From Candidatus Magasanikiibacteriota bacterium (lineage in GTDB: Bacteria; Patescibacteriota; Patescibacteriia; Magasanikbacterales; 2-02-FULL-50-9b), in contig JAPLWO010000015.1 in NCBI GenBank assembly GCA_026396555.1, forward strand, positions 10,876 through 15,968: a stretch of DNA of 5,093 nt. The letters are read 5' to 3'. The notes beneath the pieces are model-generated. The model was not told the DNA's origin. It saw nothing but the letters and a program-made list of their open reading frames with translations, and made no database searches. The translations under genes were made by a program, and so were the position numbers. Each line of letters opens with the position of its first letter. Within the stretch, counting starts at the first letter, position 1. This document shows, piece after piece, positions 1 to 4,392 of this stretch.

Positions 1-1
1 G

Positions 2-1051
2 GTTAAACAGCACGAGCTCAAAACAATCGGCATGCCAGATATTGCGATTGAAAAAATGGCGCCACAAAATGATTTGGTGTATCGCGCGACTGTTTCAGTT
101 GTGCCACCAGTCACGCTTCCAGATTTTTCAAAAATTTCAGTAACGGTTAAACCAGTTACAATCGCGGATACTGAAGTTGATACAGTAGTCGCAGATGTTC
201 GAAAAATGCATGCCGAATTAAAAGATAGCGAAGGTGCTGCGGGCGAACATGATCAAGTAACGGTTGATATGGATTTGTTAGATGGTTTGGTTCCACTCGA
301 AGGTGGACAAGCACGCAATCATGTGGTGCCACTCGACGAGCCATATTACATTCCTGGGTTTGCAGAAAAATTGATTGGTGCGAAAGCAGGCGACGAATTA
401 AATTTTGAGTTGCCATTCCCTGCTGATCACTACCAGAAATTGTACGCGGGAAAAAATATTACCTTTAAAGTTAAGGTAACAAAAGCTCAGACACGTACAT
501 TGCCAGAAATCGATGAGGAGTTCGCGAAAAAATTTGGCATGACATCAATTGAAGAGTTACGAAAAAATATTGCGGAAAATTTAGCTGAGGAGCAGCGCCG
601 CAAAGCTGAAGAAGCTGCTGATATTGAAATGTTGCAGGCCGTGATCGCAAAAACAAATTTTGGTGATTTACCAGAATCAATTGTTGATGCAGAACGCCGT
701 CGCATGATGCAGGATTTGATGCGCAGTTTAAAGCAGCACGGAATTACAGTTGAACAGTACTTAGGTGATATGAAGAAATCACCAGAAGAATTGGAAGCTG
801 GATTTACGGATCAAGCGATTGAGCGCGCAAAAATGGGATTGGTCACGCACACAGTTGCGGTTGCAGAAAAAATTGATGCGACAAAAGAAGAGCTCGAAGA
901 AGAATTGAATGCAATTCGTGCGTCATACAAAAATAATACTGATGCGATTGCTCGTTTACTCGAACCAGAAACACAGGAAGCTGTTTTGAACTCACTGCGC
1001 AATCGAAAAGTGATGGAATGGATGCGCGAAAAAATGGTAAAAGCTGCATAA
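2..1051 (+). CDS. tig: Trigger factor (ribosome-associated chaperone and peptidyl-prolyl isomerase), 5'-truncated by window edge
   Basis: Trigger factor binds the ribosome near the exit tunnel and holds nascent chains in the cytoplasm. The frame stays open to the left edge (Val-Lys-Gln-His... before the first ATG at 32), and that ATG falls mid-domain. The true start therefore lies outside the window, and roughly the first 75-90 residues, with the ribosome-docking loop, are missing. About 349 residues are visible. First comes the end of the N-terminal domain (VVPPVTLPDF, matching the family's v.PevxL.. strand). Next is the FKBP-type isomerase domain at about 239-490, with YIPGFAEKLIGAKAGDE, FPADHY and AGKNITFKVKV. 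The helical C-terminal chaperone arms follow, charged and rich in Glu/Lys, to a TAA stop. The domain order is normal and no frameshift is seen. An intrinsic terminator closes the gene, so it is probably not co-transcribed with lexA. Identification is secure. Confidence 0.95.
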   Translation, partial: VKQHELKTIGMPDIAIEKMAPQNDLVYRATVSVVPPVTLPDFSKISVTVKPVTIADTEVDTVVADVRKMHAELKDSEGAAGEHDQVTVDMDLLDGLVPLEGGQARNHVVPLDEPYYIPGFAEKLIGAKAGDELNFELPFPADHYQKLYAGKNITFKVKVTKAQTRTLPEIDEEFAKKFGMTSIEELRKNIAENLAEEQRRKAEEAADIEMLQAVIAKTNFGDLPESIVDAERRRMMQDLMRSLKQHGITVEQYLGDMKKSPEELEAGFTDQAIERAKMGLVTHTVAVAEKIDATKEELEEELNAIRASYKNNTDAIARLLEPETQEAVLNSLRNRKVMEWMREKMVKAA

Positions 1052-1069
1052 AACCGAGAGATAAATTAG

Positions 1070-1101
1070 CCGCGGGCCTCAGCAGGGCTCGCGGTTTTTT
1101 T
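1070..1101 (+). terminator. Rho-independent terminator of tig
   Basis: A 9-bp GC-rich stem (CCGCGGGCC at 1070-1078 with GGCTCGCGG at 1086-1094, one G-T wobble) encloses a 7-nt loop and is followed directly by seven T residues (1095-1101). It lies 18 bp after the tig stop, which is classic intrinsic-terminator geometry. It separates tig from the lexA promoter. Confidence 0.92.
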
Positions 1102-1118
1102 ATTCACAGGTTATACAC

Positions 1119-1148
1119 TTGACATAGAGAACACCTGTTCTCTATACT
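1119..1148 (+). promoter_or_regulatory. Sigma70-type promoter of the lexA-polymerase operon
   Basis: The -35 hexamer TTGACA (1119-1124) is perfect. The -10 hexamer TATACT (1143-1148) matches the consensus at five of six positions, with an 18-bp spacer. The predicted transcription start is near 1155, giving a leader of about 42 nt. LexA box 1 fills the whole spacer and touches both hexamers, so repressor binding should exclude RNA polymerase. Confidence 0.85.
1125..1144. promoter_or_regulatory. LexA operator 1 (SOS box, Gram-positive type)
   Basis: This is a palindrome with perfect 8-bp arms, TAGAGAAC and GTTCTCTA, around a 4-bp centre. Its core GAAC-ACCT-GTTC fits the GAAC-N4-GTTC box used by LexA of Gram-positive bacteria such as Bacillus (DinR), and does not fit the E. 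coli CTGT-N8-ACAG box. It lies between and against the -35 and -10 elements of the lexA promoter, which implies autorepression. Confidence 0.87.
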
Positions 1149-1157
1149 CTTATCAAC

Positions 1158-1171
1158 AGAACGCTCGTTCT
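1158..1171. promoter_or_regulatory. LexA operator 2 (SOS box)
   Basis: A second GAAC-N4-GTTC core (GAAC-GCTC-GTTC) has 5-bp perfect arms, AGAAC and GTTCT. It lies just downstream of the predicted transcription start. Its centre is 30 bp from that of operator 1, close to three helical turns, so two repressor dimers could sit on nearly the same face of the DNA. The shorter arms suggest it may be the weaker site. Confidence 0.78.
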
Positions 1172-1196
1172 TATCCCCAACCTTACCCACACCCCT

Positions 1197-1778
1197 ATGA
1201 CTCAAAGTTTATTTGAGCTACGCAAAAAAGAGCTTGTTCGGTACTATCGAAAATTTCATCATCTTCCCTCTTATGATGAGCTGGCGGAATTATTTGGCGT
1301 TGAATCAAAAGGATCGCTTCATAAATACGTAGAAAAGTTTATTGAAGACGGACTGGTCGGAAAATCTGATGGTGGAAAATTAATTCCGACCACAAAATTA
1401 TATGGACTTCGTGTTTTGGGCACAGTTCAGGCTGGTTTTCCAACTGCAGCCGAAGAAGAACTAACCGATACGCTCAGCCTTGATCAATTTTTGATTAAAA
1501 ACCCAGACGCTTCATATATGTTAACAGTGTCTGGGGATTCAATGATTGATGCAGGAATCATGCCGGGCGATATGGTTATTGTTGAGCGTGGAAGGACACC
1601 AAAAATAGGAGAAATTGTTGTTGCGGAAGTTGATCATGACTGGACCATGAAATATTATTTGAAACGGGGCGACGAAATTATTTTGCGCCCGGCGAATAAA
1701 AAATACCAAGACATCCGACCGCGGCAAGAATTAAATATCGCAGGAGTTGTGACAAGTGTTATTCGAAAATATCGATAA
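1197..1778 (+). CDS. lexA: LexA-family SOS repressor with UmuD-like autopeptidase domain
   Basis: This 193-residue protein should repress its own operon and inactivate itself by RecA-stimulated self-cleavage after DNA damage. Residues 1-65 form a LexA-type winged helix (LPSYDELAELFGV, then the SKGSLHKYVEKFIEDGLV recognition helix and wing). Residues 70-193 are the S24 peptidase fold. The putative cleavage bond is Ala79-Gly80 in VQAGFP, with Ser115 (SGDSMIDAGI) as nucleophile and Lys152 (WTMK) as general base. The Ser-Lys spacing of 37 equals that of LexA and UmuD. The GFP context, the 36-residue Ala-to-Ser distance and the SGDSMID motif look more like UmuD than E. coli LexA. The ATG is the only reasonable start but has no Shine-Dalgarno sequence; its leader is pyrimidine-rich. 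The gene's 3' end overlaps the polymerase gene by 23 nt. The repressor call is strong; any UmuD role is inferred. Confidence 0.93.
   Translation: MTQSLFELRKKELVRYYRKFHHLPSYDELAELFGVESKGSLHKYVEKFIEDGLVGKSDGGKLIPTTKLYGLRVLGTVQAGFPTAAEEELTDTLSLDQFLIKNPDASYMLTVSGDSMIDAGIMPGDMVIVERGRTPKIGEIVVAEVDHDWTMKYYLKRGDEIILRPANKKYQDIRPRQELNIAGVVTSVIRKYR
1742..1746 (+). promoter_or_regulatory. Candidate ribosome binding site of the Y-family polymerase
   Basis: AGGAG lies inside the end of lexA, 9 nt before the GTG at 1756, and is the only Shine-Dalgarno-like motif near the possible starts. It also encodes part of the Ala-Gly-Val segment conserved at the end of LexA proteins, so the match may be coincidental. 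Confidence 0.45.
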
Positions 1779-3105
1779 TTATATGATCGGCATGTGGGAA
1801 ACCTCAGCGCATCTACAATCATTTCCACGCGCTATTGTACATGTTGATGGTGATGCTTTTTTCGCGAGCTGCGAAACAGCGCTGCACCCAGAATTGCGCG
1901 GTCGTGTTGTTGTGACCGGACGCGAGCGAGGAATCGTGTCGTCGCTTTCTTATGTAGCAAAAGCGCGTGGTATTCGTCGCGGCATGATTTTGTCAGAAGT
2001 AAAAAAAATTTGTCCCGATGCAGTTATCTTGACGAGTGACTATGAAACGTATTCCTTATTTTCTAAACGCATGTTTTCGATTATGCGTCGATTTACATCA
2101 CAAGTTGAAGAATATGGAATCGACGAAGGGTTTGCCGATATAACTGGTATGCGCGGACCACTGCACATGTCTTATGAAGACATTGCGCGCGCGATGAAAA
2201 AAGCGGTGGATGAAGAATTAGGTTTTACAGTTTCAGTTGGACTCGCGCCTACGAAATCTCTCGCAAAAATCGCGTCAAAATGGCAAAAACCAAATGGATT
2301 TACGAGTGTACCTGGTCGCGCAATTCGTGGGTATTTAAGCACGCTTGATGTGAGTAATATTTGGGGCGTTGGTCCAAATACTGCGAAATATATGTATTCG
2401 CTTGGTATTACTACTGCACATGATTTCATTTCAAAACCGTTTGAATATATAGCCGCGAATTTTTCTAAACCGCATCAAGAAATGTGGTACGAATTAAATG
2501 GCGAATCCGTGTGGCCGATAAATACAGAAGAAAAAACTTCTTATGCATCAATTTCGAAAACAAAAACATTTACCCCGCCGTCAGGAAATGTTGAATATAT
2601 TTTAGCGCAACTTATTCGCAATCTAGAAAATGCTTGCATCAAAGCGCGACGTCATGGACTAGTCGCACGTAAAATTGTGGTGTATTTACGAACACAACAA
2701 TTTGGAGATGCGGCGATAGAGGCAAAAATTACGCGCGCCTCAAATTTTCCACATGATTTAATTCCACATGTACGGACATTATTCAAAAATGTCTTTAAAC
2801 ATGGCGTTCAATATCGCGCGACTGGAATCGTGCTCGCAGATTTACAATCTGACAGTTCAGTTCAATCTTCACTTTTTGAGCCGATAATAAAAATGGAAAA
2901 AATGCAGCGGGTTTACGCGGCCGTTGATTCGCTTGATGAACAATACGGAAAACATACCGTGCATTTGGGTGGATCGCAGGCAACATTTACACAAACACAA
3001 TACGCAGGCGATCGCACACGCGAGACTGAACGACAAAAAATAAAATTACTTGGCGAAACCGAACGGCAGCATTTATACATTCCACGCATGATGATTACTG
3101 TATAA
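1756..3105 (+). CDS. Y-family translesion DNA polymerase (UmuC/DinB type)
   Basis: A 449-residue error-prone polymerase that copies past damaged bases. The palm begins at IVHVDGDAFFASCE, with metal ligand Asp31 and likely steric gate Phe36. The second acidic motif is YGIDEGFADITG, with Asp123 and Glu124. SVGLAPTKSLAKIASKWQKPNG is the usual palm/thumb motif, and NIWGVGPNTA marks the thumb helix-hairpin-helix. The little finger spans about 260-365. QSSLF (370-374) fits the beta-clamp binding pattern QxxLF. The tail contains VDSLDEQYGK. FF at the gate is DinB-like, while pairing with a UmuD-like partner is UmuC-like, so no symbol is given. GTG 1756 is chosen for its AGGAG site. ATG 1783 or 1792, just after the lexA stop, are alternatives and would remove a non-conserved N-terminal stretch. 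It shares the LexA-controlled promoter and is probably SOS-induced. Confidence 0.92.
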   Translation: MLFENIDNYMIGMWETSAHLQSFPRAIVHVDGDAFFASCETALHPELRGRVVVTGRERGIVSSLSYVAKARGIRRGMILSEVKKICPDAVILTSDYETYSLFSKRMFSIMRRFTSQVEEYGIDEGFADITGMRGPLHMSYEDIARAMKKAVDEELGFTVSVGLAPTKSLAKIASKWQKPNGFTSVPGRAIRGYLSTLDVSNIWGVGPNTAKYMYSLGITTAHDFISKPFEYIAANFSKPHQEMWYELNGESVWPINTEEKTSYASISKTKTFTPPSGNVEYILAQLIRNLENACIKARRHGLVARKIVVYLRTQQFGDAAIEAKITRASNFPHDLIPHVRTLFKNVFKHGVQYRATGIVLADLQSDSSVQSSLFEPIIKMEKMQRVYAAVDSLDEQYGKHTVHLGGSQATFTQTQYAGDRTRETERQKIKLLGETERQHLYIPRMMITV

Positions 3106-3150
3106 AAATAAAAGCGGTACTCATTTCTCGGTAGAGAAATTTTCCCGCTT
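3099..3150 (-). terminator. Intrinsic terminator of the coaD operon, possibly bidirectional
   Basis: Nested inverted repeats are present. An outer stem pairs AAGCGG (3112-3117) with CCGCTT (3145-3150), and an inner 7-bp stem, ATTTCTC with GAGAAAT (3123-3129 and 3134-3140), has a GGTA loop. On the minus strand the structure is followed by a T-rich tail (3111 down to about 3099). It begins 8 nt after the HD gene's stop. On the + strand only the inner hairpin followed by TTTT would help end the polymerase transcript, so it may serve both converging operons. Confidence 0.72.
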
Positions 3151-3157
3151 GCCTCCA

Positions 3158-3802
3158 CTAACAAAGCCACCCAAGCTCACCCAACTCGCGCTCAATGTTT
3201 GCCCGAGCCTGTAATTCATAACGCTCTCGCATGAATGAAGTTGTGAAGATTGGCGAATACGTCAAAAAATGTGTCCGCATATACCGCCGCCGCGCGAAAT
3301 TGTAAATTGGCGTCGGAATATGCCCATACTCCTTCCGCACACCCGCGGCATATTTTGCATACACCTCCCAAGATTCCCCAAGAATTGCACGATCCACATC
3401 AACCATAATTCGCCGATCAATATCAATTGGGTCAAACTCATGCGCAGTATCTTTAACACATTTATGTGCAATAATCGCATAAAGGCCTTCGAGATGATAT
3501 TGCATCGCGATATCGAGCAACAACTCCCCGCTTTGTACTTCATTATCCTTTGCACGCACATTGTAAATTGCGTCATGACACCAAATCGCATATTCAGTCG
3601 CTACAGAATGCTTACTATGTTGTCGAACCGTTGCAAACATCCGCAGACAATACTCGATGTGGTCGAGCGTATGATATTCACGATGTGATTCGTTGTAGCA
3701 AGAAACCAACTTCTCGAACACCTCTCGCGCATCCTCCTGTTTTCCATGTAACTCTGCCCAAAGCCGCTGCCATTCACTCCACAAAAAATTCATATTAGCC
3801 AT
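3158..3802 (-). CDS. HD-superfamily metal-dependent phosphohydrolase (COG4339-like), substrate unknown
   Basis: This 214-residue protein resembles the COG4339 family of predicted HD phosphohydrolases. Members are sometimes mislabelled as an NMDA-receptor subunit in databases. Visible family marks are REYHTLDHIEYCL (His44, His48), AIWCHDAIYN (the His76-Asp77 HD pair), DNEVQSGELL (86-95) and VDVDRAILG (Asp135, Asp137). The C-terminal run is VRKEY...ARRRYMRTHFLTYSPIF...ARANIEREL. These are plausible metal ligands, so an active hydrolase is likely. No signal peptide or membrane segment is seen. The ATG at 3802 is chosen because AAGGAGG lies 6 nt upstream; the longer open frame to 3853 has no conserved residues. 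The gene overlaps the end of coaD by 8 nt, indicating co-transcription and translational coupling. Its biochemical role is not known to me. Confidence 0.87.
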   Translation of the reverse strand: MANMNFLWSEWQRLWAELHGKQEDAREVFEKLVSCYNESHREYHTLDHIEYCLRMFATVRQHSKHSVATEYAIWCHDAIYNVRAKDNEVQSGELLLDIAMQYHLEGLYAIIAHKCVKDTAHEFDPIDIDRRIMVDVDRAILGESWEVYAKYAAGVRKEYGHIPTPIYNFARRRYMRTHFLTYSPIFTTSFMRERYELQARANIERELGELGWLC

Positions 3803-4289
3803 GAGACACCTCCTTAAATTTCGCCAGTACTGCCGGCGGAACAAATTTTGCAATCACTTCTTCCCACCCAGATGGTCCAACCAGACCACGCACCACACTC
3901 GATTCGATTCCCGCAATTGCGAGTGGTGGCATCAAAAACACTGTTTCAATGTCATCTCCAATCACACGATTTGTGTTGAGTGTTTTGCTTTCATATTCGT
4001 AATCACCGAGCGAGCGGATGCCACGCAGTAAATACGCCGCACCCATTTCACGCGCGTGCGAAATCGTATATTGATTCGAGTAGCTCGTAATCCGCACGTT
4101 CGACAAATGCGCAGTGCACATACGAATGAGATCGATCCGATCTTCAACAGAAAATCGTGGTGTTTTTCCTGGATTCACGCCGACAGCGATAATCACTGTA
4201 TCGAATAACTTGGCACCGGTCTCTACCACCCACGCATGACCATTGGTAAAGGGATCAAACGTTCCTGCGTAAACTGCAACACGACTCAT
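3795..4289 (-). CDS. coaD: Phosphopantetheine adenylyltransferase (CoaD)
   Basis: CoaD joins AMP from ATP to 4'-phosphopantetheine, giving dephospho-CoA, the penultimate step of CoA synthesis in the cytoplasm. At 164 residues it has the family's usual length (about 160). The nucleotidyltransferase motif AGTFDPFTNGH occupies 8-18, with Thr10 and His18 in the ATP-binding T/HxGH site. NPGKTPRFSVEDRI (39-52) carries the conserved Lys42. LLRGIRSLGDYEYE (87-100) holds the substrate-binding Arg89 and Arg92. VFLMPP and IESSVVRG (128-135) correspond to the ISSSxVK/R motif, with Glu in place of the first Ser. The ATG at 4289 is preferred over a TTG five codons upstream because AAGAGG lies 6 nt before it. 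It is the first gene of a minus-strand pair, and its 3' end carries the ribosome binding site of the HD hydrolase. Confidence 0.94.
   Translation of the reverse strand: MSRVAVYAGTFDPFTNGHAWVVETGAKLFDTVIIAVGVNPGKTPRFSVEDRIDLIRMCTAHLSNVRITSYSNQYTISHAREMGAAYLLRGIRSLGDYEYESKTLNTNRVIGDDIETVFLMPPLAIAGIESSVVRGLVGPSGWEEVIAKFVPPAVLAKFKEVSHG
3809..3815 (-). promoter_or_regulatory. Strong Shine-Dalgarno site for the HD hydrolase
   Basis: AAGGAGG (read on the minus strand) lies 6 nt before the ATG at 3802, inside the last codons of coaD. It decides the start of the downstream gene and rules out the longer N-terminus. Confidence 0.85.
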
Positions 4290-4295
4290 GATCGA

Positions 4296-4301
4296 CCTCT
4301 T
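4296..4301 (-). promoter_or_regulatory. Ribosome binding site of coaD
   Basis: AAGAGG on the minus strand lies 6 nt upstream of the ATG at 4289. It supports that start, because the alternative in-frame TTG at 4304 overlaps this motif. Confidence 0.7.
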
Positions 4302-4330
4302 CAATTGTAAGGATCACCCTCACTGACCAG

Positions 4331-4358
4331 AGTATGCACGAATTTGCAAAAATGTCCA
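4331..4358 (-). promoter_or_regulatory. Candidate promoter of the coaD operon
   Basis: On the minus strand TGGACA (4358-4353, five of six to consensus) and CATACT (4336-4331, four of six) are separated by 16 bp. This would give a leader of about 35 nt to the coaD ATG. The elements are moderate matches only. They overlap the candidate promoter of the divergent regulator. Confidence 0.38.
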
Positions 4359-4372
4359 ATACCGTCTAATAT
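4344..4372 (+). promoter_or_regulatory. Candidate promoter of the TrmB-family regulator gene
   Basis: TTGCAA (4344-4349) and TAATAT (4367-4372) are separated by 17 bp, each four of six to consensus. Transcription would start near 4380, leaving a very short leader before the ATG at 4393. A weak GGAAG (4378-4382) is the only Shine-Dalgarno-like element, with a long 10-nt spacing. This is a tentative call. Confidence 0.35.
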
Positions 4373-4380
4373 AGATTGGA
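4355..4380. repeat. Inverted repeat TCCAAT/ATTGGA spanning the regulator's -10 region
   Basis: Perfect 6-bp arms (4355-4360 and 4375-4380) flank a 14-bp spacer that contains the candidate -10 element. The right arm ends 12 bp before the regulator's ATG, and the left arm overlaps the candidate coaD -35. The position suits an operator for the adjacent regulator, but arms this short can arise by chance. Confidence 0.3.
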
Positions 4381-4392
4381 AGATATTTTGTT

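Larger units (their letters stand above)
1100..1191 (+). promoter_or_regulatory. Cluster of five DnaA-box-like 9-mers in the lexA promoter region
   Basis: All five are on the + strand, compared with the bacterial DnaA box TTATNCACA. TTATTCACA (1100-1108) matches fully. TTATACACT (1111-1119), TTATCAACA (1150-1158), TTATCCCCA (1171-1179) and TTACCCACA (1183-1191) each differ at one fixed position. They interleave with the promoter elements and LexA boxes. The strand is poor in G and rich in A, C and T, which raises chance matches. No AT-rich unwinding element or dnaA gene is visible, so DnaA binding is only a possibility. Confidence 0.35.

Noticed and set aside
1135..1159. CTGT...ACAG pair resembling an E. 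coli-type SOS box
   Set aside because: The half-sites are 17 bp apart, not 8, and the overlapping GAAC-N4-GTTC palindromes explain the sequence better.
1100..1191. Chromosomal replication origin at the DnaA-box-like cluster
   Set aside because: No dnaA, dnaN or rpmH neighbour and no clear AT-rich unwinding stretch is visible; four of the five boxes are imperfect. A regulatory or chance explanation is at least as likely.
3269..3688. A 139-residue + strand open frame opposite the HD hydrolase gene
   Set aside because: It lies wholly antisense to a gene with clear family motifs and a strong ribosome binding site. Its own translation is rich in Cys, Ile and Arg without any recognisable domain.
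3803..3853. Longer N-terminus for the HD hydrolase (start at 3853)
   Set aside because: The extra 17 residues come from coaD sequence in another frame, have no ribosome binding site and no family similarity; ATG 3802 has AAGGAGG at ideal spacing.
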